From the NCBI RefSeq assembly GCF_900343145.1, contig NZ_LT996886.1, positions 434,001-498,000 on the forward strand: a stretch of DNA of 64,000 bases, written 5' to 3'. The stretch comes from Tessaracoccus timonensis. GTDB taxonomy: Bacteria > Actinomycetota > Actinomycetes > Propionibacteriales > Propionibacteriaceae. Shown piece after piece: positions 46,479 through 56,066 of this stretch. Each line of letters starts with the position of its first letter. Positions within the stretch are counted from its first letter, which is position 1. A program made the position numbers and the translations under genes. The notes under the pieces were generated by a model that was not told where the DNA came from, did no database searches, and saw only the letters and a program-made list of their open reading frames with translations.

Positions 46479-47723
46479 ATGCCTGCACCGCATCATCCCT
46501 CCACTCGGCAGCGTCTGGGAACAGTGGTCAGCCGTGGCGCCGTGCTCCTAGTCATCGCGCAGATCATTCTCATGGCGGCGCTGACCGGGTTCGAAGCGCT
46601 GCGCAAGAAACACCGCAAGTCGCGCAAGTTCCCCACCAGCGAGCCGCAGCCCATCATCATCGACGGCAACGAGCTGCAGGTGTACACCTACGGCCAAGAT
46701 CTCTACGAAGACATGATCGAGGCCATCGACGCGGCCACCGACCGCGTCTACTTCGAGACATTCATCTGGAAATCCGACCAGTGGGGCAAGCGTGTCAAGG
46801 ATGCCCTCATTCGTGCCTCCGAGCGCGGCGTTGACGTGTACGTCATCTGGGACACCTTCGCGAACCTCGTAGTCAGCCGAAAGTTTTACCAATTCCCCCA
46901 CGACATTCACCAGCTGCGCTTCCCCATCGTTCGTGGCATCTTCGGTCCGCGGAATTGGGGATTCGACCACCGCAAGCTGCTCGTCGTCGACGGCAAAATC
47001 GGATTCATCGGAGGCTACAACGTCGGCAGCCTCTACGCCACGGGCTGGCGCGACACCCACCTGCGCGTCGTCGGCCCCGATGCCTCGGAGCTCGAGAACG
47101 CGTTCATCGACTTCTGGAACAACCACCGTCGCAGGCAACACCCCGTGATCGACGAGAACCCCCGTCGGAGCTGGTTCTCGAAGTTGCGCATCCACCGTAA
47201 CTCGCCGCGTATCGCGGTCTATCCCATCCGCAATATGTACCTCGAGGCCATCGATCGCGCCACCGATCGCATCTGGATGACCCACGCCTACCTCATTCCC
47301 GACGACGACCTCATCGACGCGCTACGCCAGGCGTCGCGGCGGGGGGTTGACGTACGCATCATCGTTCCCGAACGCTCGAATCACGTGGTGGCCGACTGGC
47401 TCTCCCGCGGTTGGTACACGCGCCTACTGCGGGCGGGTATCCGCCTCTTCCTCTACGAACACGCCATGGTGCACGCCAAAACGGCGACGATGGATGGCGC
47501 GTGGGTGACCATCGGCACCGCGAATCTCGACCGGCTGAGCCTCGTCGGCAACTACGAAGCGAACCTCGAAATCGCCGACGAAACCCTCGCCGCGCACATG
47601 GAAGAGATCTTCCACATGGATCTGTCGAATTGTTACGAGCTCACGCTCGACATGTGGCAGCAGCGCTCGTGGGTGGCGAAGCTCACGGAAGCATTCCTCA
47701 GCCCGTGGCGCCCAATGTTCTGA
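46479..47723 (+). CDS. Phospholipase D-like protein, probable cardiolipin synthase
   Basis: 414 residues with an N-terminal membrane helix (about 20-38) and two HKD motifs: His164-Lys166-Asp171 (HRKLLVVDG) and His332-Lys334-Asp339 (HAKTATMDG), each followed by the family GG/GT-N element. This matches bacterial cardiolipin synthase (two PG to cardiolipin plus glycerol). Divergent from pcrA. Its stop abuts the stop of the convergent membrane gene (TGATCA). Confidence 0.88.
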   Translation: MPAPHHPSTRQRLGTVVSRGAVLLVIAQIILMAALTGFEALRKKHRKSRKFPTSEPQPIIIDGNELQVYTYGQDLYEDMIEAIDAATDRVYFETFIWKSDQWGKRVKDALIRASERGVDVYVIWDTFANLVVSRKFYQFPHDIHQLRFPIVRGIFGPRNWGFDHRKLLVVDGKIGFIGGYNVGSLYATGWRDTHLRVVGPDASELENAFIDFWNNHRRRQHPVIDENPRRSWFSKLRIHRNSPRIAVYPIRNMYLEAIDRATDRIWMTHAYLIPDDDLIDALRQASRRGVDVRIIVPERSNHVVADWLSRGWYTRLLRAGIRLFLYEHAMVHAKTATMDGAWVTIGTANLDRLSLVGNYEANLEIADETLAAHMEEIFHMDLSNCYELTLDMWQQRSWVAKLTEAFLSPWRPMF

Positions 47724-48065
47724 TCACACAAACACTGCGATGGCCGCGTTGAGGAACGTGAGCCCAAAGATCGTGAAGAACATGCCGTTGCTGATCTGCT
47801 CCTTCGAGCGCTGAGCTAACACGCAACCAAACACCACCAAGAGCACGACGAGCTTGATACCGACCTTCATGTGGTTCATATCTGCGTCGCGCATCTCATC
47901 CACTGCGACGAGCAACAGTCCGCTGATAAGCATCGTGAGCACTCCGTGCCACATCGCCGGGTTGATGGAACGCACCGGGCCCTTCAGCTGCACAAAGACG
48001 CCACCGAACAGCGCCGCGAATCCAACCAAGTGCAACAACAGCAGCACATCACGCAGAATCTCCAT
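47724..48065 (-). CDS. Small four-pass membrane protein, function unknown
   Basis: 113 residues from ATG 48065 (MEILRDVLLLLHLVG); the upstream frame to 48110 is less likely. Four hydrophobic helices separated by short loops, with conserved-looking HLVGFAALFGGV and MWHGVLTMLISGL, and a basic loop near MNHMKVGIK. I do not assign a family. Confidence 0.75.
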   Translation of the reverse strand: MEILRDVLLLLHLVGFAALFGGVFVQLKGPVRSINPAMWHGVLTMLISGLLLVAVDEMRDADMNHMKVGIKLVVLLVVFGCVLAQRSKEQISNGMFFTIFGLTFLNAAIAVFV

Positions 48066-48162
48066 GGCCCGGACGATAACAGCTTGTTTGCTAATGGAGG
48101 AAACGCGCACTTTGGTGGGCTAACGCCTTGGATATGAACCCCTGGTGTGCAATGGTGTAGCT

Positions 48163-48423
48163 ATGACTCCTATTGCGTACCTCGTCGTTGGTCTCATTGC
48201 TGGCGCAATTGCGAAAGCCATCGTCCCCGGCAAGCAGGGCGGCGGGTTCATCCTGACTACCATCCTCGGCATCGTCGGCGCCTTCGTAGGCGGCCTCATC
48301 GGCCAACTCATGACTGGCGATTCCTTCGACAACATCTGGTCCATCAGCGGCCTGATCAGCGCTGTCATCGGCGCAATCGTCGTGCTCGTAGTCTTCGGGC
48401 TCGTGAACAAGAATAAGGCCTGA
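48163..48423 (+). CDS. GlsB/YeaQ/YmgE family stress-response membrane protein
   Basis: 86 residues with three hydrophobic segments and the family glycine motif GLIAGAIAKAIVPGKQGGGF near the N-terminus, then TTILGIVGAFVGGLIG. Members are small inner-membrane proteins linked to general stress; the mechanism is unknown. The start at ATG 48163 fits the family; a strong palindromic terminator follows. Confidence 0.92.
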   Translation: MTPIAYLVVGLIAGAIAKAIVPGKQGGGFILTTILGIVGAFVGGLIGQLMTGDSFDNIWSISGLISAVIGAIVVLVVFGLVNKNKA

Positions 48424-48451
48424 GGCTAAGCCACTTTCCAACGTCTAAACC

Positions 48452-48487
48452 CAGCGCGGGTGGTCACAATTGTGACCACCCGCGCTG
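48452..48487. terminator. 36-bp perfect palindrome, terminator of the YeaQ-like gene
   Basis: Arms 48452-48469 and 48470-48487 (CAGCGCGGGTGGTCACAA and its complement) are fully complementary with no spacer. It follows the YeaQ-like stop by 28 bp and also faces the AbiE remnant on the minus strand. The region 48488-48556 shows nothing further. Confidence 0.82.
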
Positions 48488-48556
48488 CATGTTTCAGCAC
48501 CGTCACTCCCACTCGCAACCTCGCGTGGCTCCTCACTGTCGACGAGGGGCGCCGCC

Positions 48557-48707
48557 TTACTGCTTGTCACAGTAGGTTTTCTCCTCCCACGTTGTCGTAC
48601 TTGGATTCCACGTCAAGCCATCTGCCATCCCTGCAAGAGCGGGATCGAATAGCTCACGGGCCAATTGTGTGGGCCATCTCCAGCGCTGCTGCGCTTTCGT
48701 ACGTCAT
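48557..48707 (-). pseudogene. Remnant of an AbiEii-type toxin gene with internal deletion and frameshift
   Basis: The ATG at 48707 overlaps the AbiEi stop (ATGA), as an AbiEii gene would. It reads MTYESAAALEMAHTIGP and stops at 48654. In the +1 frame from about 48670 the sequence reads WPTQLARELFDPALAG, continues through TWNPSTTTWEEKTYCDKQ and stops at 48557; this looks like an AbiEii C-terminus. An intact AbiEii nucleotidyltransferase toxin is roughly 290 residues, so about 240 are missing, including the active site. The identification of the two ends rests on recalled family resemblance. Confidence 0.65.
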
Positions 48708-49360
48708 CGCGTCTCATCCTCGTCGGCTAGCCCCGAATCCACCAAGAGGCTTCGGTAGAGGTTCTCTGCTCTCTCTTTCTCGTAGCGGCCCCCTAGAAGC
48801 TCCCTAAGCTTCTTGAAACCGAAGCCCCGGTCTGCCTGCCATGCGTCCCGCAGCACGTCGGCAACCAGGGAAAAGTCCTCGTCATCTACAACAAGGTCAA
48901 ACACGGTGCGCTCCGGGCGGGTCACAGGCAACCCCTGGACGAACGTCACGTCACTTCGCGGTACTGCACGTTTCGCGAACCGTACCGCAGTGTTCCTGGT
49001 GTTCACCCTCCGGGGCGCGTAGAGCCGGTAGGGCGAGACGTGCAGGTCGCCGATCTCGAGAAGAGCCGATGCGGTGGACCCACCGACGGTGATGCCATCC
49101 CAATCTGCAACGCGCAGCCGCTCGTGGGTGAACCTCGCTGGAGCGGTGAGCTTCCATATCGCCGTGAGCTCGTCAGCAAAGGACGAGCCGGAACCAATCA
49201 TGCGGTAGGCCCCATGCATGATTCTCTCAATGCGGCCGGCCTTCACAGCGTCGTGTAGCGCGTCGCGGGGTATACCCATGCGAGCCGCCTGTGCCGTGGT
49301 GAAGACACCCTCCGACTCAGAGAGCAGCGCTATCGCCTCTACATGGTTCGCATTCCCCAT
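48704..49360 (-). CDS. Type IV toxin-antitoxin AbiEi-family antitoxin (apparently orphaned)
   Basis: 218 residues. An N-terminal winged helix (FTTAQAARMGIPRDALHDAV, about 20-39, then GAYRMIG) binds DNA in this family; the C-terminal AbiEi domain holds RYLYAPRR-like (YRLYAPRRVNT) and RPERTVFDLVVDDED. In intact systems AbiEi neutralises AbiEii and represses its own promoter by binding inverted repeats. Here the toxin partner is only a remnant. No Shine-Dalgarno is seen; a 21-bp inverted repeat lies just before the ATG. Confidence 0.85.
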   Translation of the reverse strand: MGNANHVEAIALLSESEGVFTTAQAARMGIPRDALHDAVKAGRIERIMHGAYRMIGSGSSFADELTAIWKLTAPARFTHERLRVADWDGITVGGSTASALLEIGDLHVSPYRLYAPRRVNTRNTAVRFAKRAVPRSDVTFVQGLPVTRPERTVFDLVVDDEDFSLVADVLRDAWQADRGFGFKKLRELLGGRYEKERAENLYRSLLVDSGLADEDETR

Positions 49361-49367
49361 GTTTCAA

Positions 49368-49388
49368 TTGTAGGTTAACACCCTACAA
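49368..49388. promoter_or_regulatory. Inverted repeat before abiEi, candidate autoregulatory operator
   Basis: TTGTAGG-N7-CCTACAA with perfect 7-bp arms, ending 8 bp before the AbiEi ATG (49360). A TATAGT-like -10 on the minus strand lies at 49397-49402. Known AbiEi antitoxins repress by binding inverted repeats in their promoters. Confidence 0.5.
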
Positions 49389-49459
49389 ACGCAACACTAT
49401 ACGGCTGCTCTAGGCGCTGACTGCAGCGTGAAAACGTATGCAAAGGCACTCGGGGCCGC

Positions 49460-51013
<1,554 letters not shown>

Positions 51014-51078
51014 GCGAGGAAGTCTAGTGCCCTGAGGCCGATGGGAATAACCGCGGGTGCAGAGGCGTTGAGGGCGGT

Positions 51079-52005
51079 ATGAACATCTACTCCGACGTGA
51101 CCGCACTGGTAGGTCGCACGCCGCTAGTCAAGCTCAACCGTATCGCGGGCGACAACGCCACCGTCGCCGCCAAGCTGGAGTTCTACAACCCAGCCAATTC
51201 CGTGAAAGACCGCATCGCCGTCGCCATCCTCGACGCTGCCGCCGCCTCCGGTGAGCTGCAGCCAGGAGGCACCATTGTGGAGGCCACGTCGGGCAATACC
51301 GGCATCGGCCTGGCGTTCGCCGGTGCCGCGCGCGGCTACAACGTCGTGCTCACCATGCCGGAAACCATGAGCAAGGAGCGCCGCGCCCTCCTGCGCGCGT
51401 ACGGCGCGGAACTCGTGCTCACCCCCGGCTCTGAGGGCATGAAGGGTGCGGTGGCGAGGGCCGACGAGATCGCGGCCGAGCGCGGAGCGGTGCTCGCGCG
51501 CCAGTTCGCGAACGAGGCCAACCTCCAGATTCACCGCAAGACCACCGCGGAAGAAATCTGGAACGACACCGAGGGCAAAGTCGACATCTTCGTCGCTGGC
51601 GTCGGCACCGGCGGCACCATTTCCGGCGTCGGCCAGGTGCTGAAGGAGCGCAACCCCGACGTCAAGGTCGTCGCAGTGGAGCCCGAAGAGTCGCCGCTGC
51701 TGCGCGAAGGTAAGCCCGCTCCCCACAAGCTGCAGGGCCTCGGCACCAACTTCGTTCCCGAGATCCTCGACCAGAATGTGTACGACGAGGTCCTCGGGCG
51801 CACGCTCGACCAGGCCATCGAATTCGGACGTCGAGCCGCCAAGGAGGAGGGCATCCTCGTCGGTATCTCCGGTGGTGCAGCGCTCTCCGCTGCCGCCGAG
51901 GTGGCCGCACGCCCCGAGAACGCGGGCAAGACCATCGTCGTGATCGTCCCCGACTTCGGCGAACGCTACCTGTCCACTGCCCTGTTCGAGGGCCTCGTCG
52001 ACTGA
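51079..52005 (+). CDS. cysK: Cysteine synthase (O-acetylserine sulfhydrylase)
   Basis: PLP enzyme making cysteine from O-acetylserine and sulfide. 308 residues; PLP lysine Lys43 in NPANSVKDR, the TSGNTG loop, and [10 protein letters not shown] for phosphate binding. It is followed 23 bp later by serine acetyltransferase, so the two-step cysteine pathway is one operon. Confidence 0.96.
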   Translation: MNIYSDVTALVGRTPLVKLNRIAGDNATVAAKLEFYNPANSVKDRIAVAILDAAAASGELQPGGTIVEATSGNTGIGLAFAGAARGYNVVLTMPETMSKERRALLRAYGAELVLTPGSEGMKGAVARADEIAAERGAVLARQFANEANLQIHRKTTAEEIWNDTEGKVDIFVAGVGTGGTISGVGQVLKERNPDVKVVAVEPEESPLLREGKPAPHKLQGLGTNFVPEILDQNVYDEVLGRTLDQAIEFGRRAAKEEGILVGISGGAALSAAAEVAARPENAGKTIVVIVPDFGERYLSTALFEGLVD

Positions 52006-52028
52006 GCGAGTCAGCTAGGTTTGGCACC

Positions 52029-52589
52029 ATGAAACACTCCAAGGGATTGCTGCGCTCCGTGTGGGAGCGAATGCAAGAAGACCTCGACGCCGCCATGCGC
52101 GACGACCCGGCGGCGCGCAGCAAGCTCGAGGTGGCGCTGGTCTATCCGGGGGTCCACGCCGTGTGGGCCTACCGGGTGGCCAACAAGATCTGGCACGCCT
52201 CGCCTGCGCTGCAGCCCCTTGCGCGCGGCATCTCGCAGATTGCGCGGTTCCTCACCGGGGTGGAGATTCACCCGGGTGCGACGATCGGGCGTCGGCTGTT
52301 CATCGACCACGGCATGGGTGTGGTGATTGGCGAGACCGCCGAGATCGGCGACGACGTCCTGATGTATCACCAGGTCACGCTCGGAGGGCGCGCGCGTGGA
52401 CGGTTCAAGCGTCACCCAACGGTGGGCGACCGAGTGCTCATCGGGGCCGGCGCGAAAGTGATCGGTGCCATCACGGTCGGGGATGACGCCAAGATCGGTG
52501 CCAACGCGCTCGTCGTGAAGGATGTGGCACCCGGCGCGGTGGTCGTCGGGCATCCCAGCAAGGTGCACGACGGCGACGTCGTCGCGTAG
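52029..52589 (+). CDS. cysE: Serine O-acetyltransferase (EpsC/CysE type)
   Basis: Makes O-acetylserine from serine and acetyl-CoA. 186 residues: N-terminal helical part, then a left-handed beta-helix of hexapeptide repeats ([42 protein letters not shown]). The short form typical of cysK-linked enzymes in Gram-positives. Same operon as cysK. Confidence 0.95.
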   Translation: MKHSKGLLRSVWERMQEDLDAAMRDDPAARSKLEVALVYPGVHAVWAYRVANKIWHASPALQPLARGISQIARFLTGVEIHPGATIGRRLFIDHGMGVVIGETAEIGDDVLMYHQVTLGGRARGRFKRHPTVGDRVLIGAGAKVIGAITVGDDAKIGANALVVKDVAPGAVVVGHPSKVHDGDVVA

Positions 52590-52651
52590 CGCTAGCCCCG
52601 GCTGCCATCCGCGAATACTGCAGGAGTAGGGTGAACGGGCACTGATTGGAG

Positions 52652-52668
52652 GCCCCTCTTTCCGGGGC
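52652..52668 (+). promoter_or_regulatory. Short hairpin in the antiporter leader
   Basis: GCCCC (52652-52656) pairs with GGGGC (52664-52668) in the 102-bp gap between cysE and the antiporter start; further GC-rich partial complementarity flanks it. It could be a weak cysE terminator or part of a leader structure. GGAGAG lies before the ATG. Confidence 0.3.
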
Positions 52669-52691
52669 TTCGTCGTCTGCCGGAGAGCCCA

Positions 52692-54098
52692 ATGACCATT
52701 CCTGCCTGGGGGTTGATCCCCTTTGTGCTGATGCTGCTGAGCATCGCCGTCTTCCCGCTCGTGCCGCCCCTCGCTTCGTGGTGGGAGCATCCACGCAATC
52801 AGCTCATCATCGCGCTGGTGCTCGGGGTCCCCGTCGCGCTGTGGATGATTCTTGCGGGAGCGCCGAACCTCGTCGTACATGCGGGCTTCGAGTATTTCCA
52901 GTTCATTTCACTGCTGTTGGCGTTGTTCATCGTCTCCGGTGGCATCCACTTGCGCGGGGACATCGAGGCGAGCCCGCAGAACAACACGCTGTTTCTTGCA
53001 GTGGGTGGCGTGATCGCGTCGTTCATTGGCACCACGGGTGCCGCGATGCTGCTGATCCGCCCCATTTTGAAAACGAACTCGGAGCGACGATATGTGGCGC
53101 ATACGGTGATCTTCGCGATCTTCATCGTCGCCAACTGCGGCGGCTTGTTGACGCCGCTCGGCGATCCTCCGCTGTTCCTGGGCATGCTGCGAGGCGTGCC
53201 GTTCACCTGGACGTTTGGGCTGTTCATCGAGTGGTTCACCGTGCTGGCCGTGCTGCTGCTGACCTACAACACGCTGGACCACAAGATGCGGCGGCTGGAG
53301 GATCCGTCGGCGGTGGAGCTGGATAAGACGCAGCAGGAACCCATCCGGATTGACGGGGGCATCAACTTCGTGTTCTTCGGCGTGATCATCGTCGCGGTGG
53401 CGATTGCGCCGTCGGTGGACCTGCACGCCATCGAGGCCGGTACGGCGGGCTGGCTGGACTACGTTCCCGTGCGCGAGCTGCTGATGTATGCGGCGGCGGG
53501 GTGTTCGCTGGTGTTCGGGTCGAAGCGCGTGCGCTACGAGCTCAACAAGTTTGTGTGGGATCCGATTCTAGAGGTGGCGGCCATCTTCATCGGTATCTTC
53601 CTCACGATGGTTCCGGCGCTGCAGTATCTGGAGGGGCTGGCGCCGAAGCTGCCGCTGAACGAGATCACGTTCTTCTGGGTGACCGGCGGGCTGTCGAGCT
53701 TCCTGGACAATGCGCCGACCTACGCTACGTTCTATTCGATTGCGGGTCAGCTCCCGGGTGAGCCCCGGATTGGCTTCGATCCAGGCGTGCCGGAGTTGTA
53801 CCTCGTCGCGATCTCGCTGGGTGCGGTGTTCTTCGGCGCGATGACGTATATCGGTAACGGGCCGAACTTCATGGTGAAGTCCGTCGCTGAGTCGGCGGGC
53901 GTCGACATGCCCAGTTTCGGTGGCTACATCAAGTGGTCATGCATCTACCTGCTGCCGGTGCTGGTGGCGGTGTGCGGCATCTTCGTCGCGCAGTCGCTGG
54001 CCTGGCACATCGTGGGCTGGGCGGTGCTCATCGTCCTCGTGGCGCGGGCGTTCATCGTCGGACGGCAAGTGAAGCGGGCGGGGTACTCAGAAAACTGA
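52692..54098 (+). CDS. Na+/H+ antiporter-like membrane protein (NhaD/CitMHS-like)
   Basis: A 468-residue polytopic protein (about 11-13 segments) of the ion transporter superfamily. Motifs include FIGTTGAAMLLIRPIL, NCGGLLTPLGDPPLFLG and SSFLDNAPTYATF, the paired helix-break motifs of NhaD/ArsB-type transporters. Commonly annotated as sodium:proton antiporter; a dicarboxylate role cannot be excluded. Its stop codon is also the first base triplet of palindrome A copy 2. Confidence 0.85.
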   Translation: MTIPAWGLIPFVLMLLSIAVFPLVPPLASWWEHPRNQLIIALVLGVPVALWMILAGAPNLVVHAGFEYFQFISLLLALFIVSGGIHLRGDIEASPQNNTLFLAVGGVIASFIGTTGAAMLLIRPILKTNSERRYVAHTVIFAIFIVANCGGLLTPLGDPPLFLGMLRGVPFTWTFGLFIEWFTVLAVLLLTYNTLDHKMRRLEDPSAVELDKTQQEPIRIDGGINFVFFGVIIVAVAIAPSVDLHAIEAGTAGWLDYVPVRELLMYAAAGCSLVFGSKRVRYELNKFVWDPILEVAAIFIGIFLTMVPALQYLEGLAPKLPLNEITFFWVTGGLSSFLDNAPTYATFYSIAGQLPGEPRIGFDPGVPELYLVAISLGAVFFGAMTYIGNGPNFMVKSVAESAGVDMPSFGGYIKWSCIYLLPVLVAVCGIFVAQSLAWHIVGWAVLIVLVARAFIVGRQVKRAGYSEN

Positions 54099-54171
54099 CC
54101 GTTATCCTCCAGCAGAAGCATTTAGCCCCCGGTTTTGGGGAGAATTTTGCAGGCGTGGAGGAAAACGGTCA
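54096..54171. repeat. Palindromic element A, copy 2
   Basis: 76 bp, the same length and orientation as copy 1. TGACCGTTATCCTCCA (54096-54111) pairs with 54156-54171 apart from one mismatch. It begins on the TGA stop of the antiporter gene. The 327-bp gap to the next gene is filled by A2, a B element and A3. Confidence 0.85.
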
Positions 54172-54203
54172 TTTGGCCCCACCCGGTGGTCGTGCAGCCC
54201 CTT

Positions 54204-54280
54204 CCCGATGATTCAGTAGCCGCGCCCGCCACTACCCGATGATTGAGTAGCCGCCGAAGGCGGCGTATCGAAATTATCCC
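54204..54280. repeat. Palindromic element B, copy 5, with a partial tandem copy
   Basis: CCCGATGATTSAGTAGCCGC occurs at 54204-54223 and again at 54235-54254 (19 of 20 identical). The second continues into stem GCCGCC-GAA-GGCGGC (54250-54264), then GTATCGAAATTATCCC. Confidence 0.82.
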
Positions 54281-54286
54281 ACGCCC

Positions 54287-54362
54287 CGACCGTTATCCTC
54301 CACACCTGCAAAAAACCGCCGAAACCAGGGGGTTCATGGCCGCGTGTGGAGGATAACGGTCG
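54287..54362. repeat. Palindromic element A, copy 3 (reverse orientation)
   Basis: Perfect 19-bp inverted repeat (54287-54305 against 54344-54362). The CCTGCAAAAAA next to the left arm corresponds to the complement of the right side of copies 1 and 2, so it is inverted relative to them. It ends 63 bp before the ABC permease stop. Confidence 0.85.
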
Positions 54363-54425
54363 CTTTGGTCCGCGGCCCCGCCAAGCAGTGCCATCGACGC
54401 GATCCCGGCTGCGCAGAAAGAGCCG

Positions 54426-56066
54426 TCACACGCGCAGGTCGCGCTGCCGGAACCACCAGAGTGCCGCGACGATGCACGCGGCCCCCGCGCCCACGAGAAT
54501 GAGCACGTGCCCCCAATCGGCGCCGTGCGCGAGCGGTTCGGACGAGGAGTAGTAGTGGAACGGCGAGAGGCGCGCGTAGTCGGCGGTGTCGGGGCTCAGC
54601 CGGACCATCGCGGCACCGAAGTGCCCGACGACGCCCACCCCCACGGCCGTCCACGTCGCGGCCTGCGGGTTCCCCGTCGCGGCGGCAACGAGGAGCGTCA
54701 AGCCTCCGATGAAGACCCCCAGCGCGAACAGGTGCGTCGCCGTGCCCAGCACGTGGGATGCCTCCAGCCCCATGTCCGCGATCGCGGAACCCACCCACAC
54801 GCCCAGGCCCGTGCCGTAGGCGACGATGGCCGCGTACGCGAGCATCGTGAGCGTCGTCGCGACGACGAGCCGGGCGCGCGGCACGGGCGCGGCGAGCACC
54901 GGACCGAGCCGGCCCGAGCGTTCCTCCGCGGCCAACCCTGCCGCGGCCACCGCCACGACGACGATGACCGCCGCCGGTGCCATCATGCCGAACGTCTCAC
55001 CCCAGTAGAATCCGGTGGGTGTCGACATGTCGCCGGCTCCCGCGAGCGCCATCACGTCCATCGGCAACGACTCCATCATGGTCGCCAGCGACGCCTCGAG
55101 CGCCGCGTAGATCGGCCCCATAGACACGCCCATGAACAGGCTCATCACCGCGCTCACGACGACGAGCAGGGTGAGGCTGCGGCCGAACGTGAGTCCGAAC
55201 AGCGACGAGGCACGCCTGGCCCGCGAGAAACGCGACAGCACCGGCAACGACCCCATTCGCTCGGCGAGCGTCGCCCGCGGGATCGTGCGCAGGTCGCGGC
55301 GCGGCAGCCAGAGGATGCCGACGAGGAGCAGTGCCGCGGAGAGGCCGAGCAGCAGCCCGAGGTGGCCACCGTCGAGTCCGTTGACGAGCGCCTGCTGATC
55401 GACATACCAGTGCCAGGGTATGAACTTCGCGTAGTCGGCGGTGTCGGGCGAGAGCGGCAACAACCCGGCGCCCAGCCAACCGAACGCCAGCACGGCACCA
55501 CCGATCGCCCCTGCGAGAGACTTGTCGCCCGTGACCGCCCCGACGGCGAACGCGAGCGCCCCATGGAAGAGGGCATTGGCGCCCAACGCCACACTGAGCG
55601 CGCCAATGTGCGCCTCGCCGAGCGACACCGAGTACAGCATCCCCGCCAGGAGCGAGGCGCCCCACAGCGTGAGCGTTGCGACGGCGATCACGAGCACCAG
55701 CACGAGCGCTTGGCTCACCACCGTCGCCGTCCGCGAGACAGGGTGCGCGAGCAGGAACGACAACCGCCGCTCACCCTCCTCCCCCGCGATGGCCTGGGCG
55801 CCAATCGCCACCGCCACACCGGCGAGCGCCAGGCCACCCATCGTGCCGAGCATCTCGGTGTAGGCGAAGATTTCGGGCGAGGCACCCTCCGGCGTCCCCA
55901 GCAGCGCGCGGATGGTCTCCGGCATCTGCTCGTAGATGCTGAGGTCCAGCGACTGGTAGATGCCCAGCCCCATCAACAGCATCGCGAAGACCGCCACGAC
56001 GGCGGCCGTCGCGCCCTTCCAGTGCTCGGCCAACCCTCGGCCGAGGAGCGCAACGCCCGCGCTCAT
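54426..56066 (-). CDS. ABC-2 type exporter permease with internal duplication
   Basis: 546 residues, about 12 membrane segments in two homologous halves. The ends of the halves align clearly: LSPDTADYAKFIPWHWYVDQ with WLPRRDLR, and LSPDTADYARLSPFHYYSSS with WFRQRDLRV. Single-half ABC-2 permeases normally dimerise; here both halves are in one chain. It is coupled to the ATPase by ATGA. Part of a TetR-ATPase-permease drug-export type unit. Confidence 0.9.
   Translation of the reverse strand: MSAGVALLGRGLAEHWKGATAAVVAVFAMLLMGLGIYQSLDLSIYEQMPETIRALLGTPEGASPEIFAYTEMLGTMGGLALAGVAVAIGAQAIAGEEGERRLSFLLAHPVSRTATVVSQALVLVLVIAVATLTLWGASLLAGMLYSVSLGEAHIGALSVALGANALFHGALAFAVGAVTGDKSLAGAIGGAVLAFGWLGAGLLPLSPDTADYAKFIPWHWYVDQQALVNGLDGGHLGLLLGLSAALLLVGILWLPRRDLRTIPRATLAERMGSLPVLSRFSRARRASSLFGLTFGRSLTLLVVVSAVMSLFMGVSMGPIYAALEASLATMMESLPMDVMALAGAGDMSTPTGFYWGETFGMMAPAAVIVVVAVAAAGLAAEERSGRLGPVLAAPVPRARLVVATTLTMLAYAAIVAYGTGLGVWVGSAIADMGLEASHVLGTATHLFALGVFIGGLTLLVAAATGNPQAATWTAVGVGVVGHFGAAMVRLSPDTADYARLSPFHYYSSSEPLAHGADWGHVLILVGAGAACIVAALWWFRQRDLRV

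Noticed and set aside
48460-48807. 115-codon plus-strand frame over the terminator and AbiE remnant
   Set aside because: Begins inside the palindromic terminator, has no ribosome binding site and lies antisense to the antitoxin/toxin remnant.
54096-54362. Clustered repeats considered as a CRISPR array
   Set aside because: The units are palindromes of different families, not regular direct repeats with unique spacers, and no cas gene is near.
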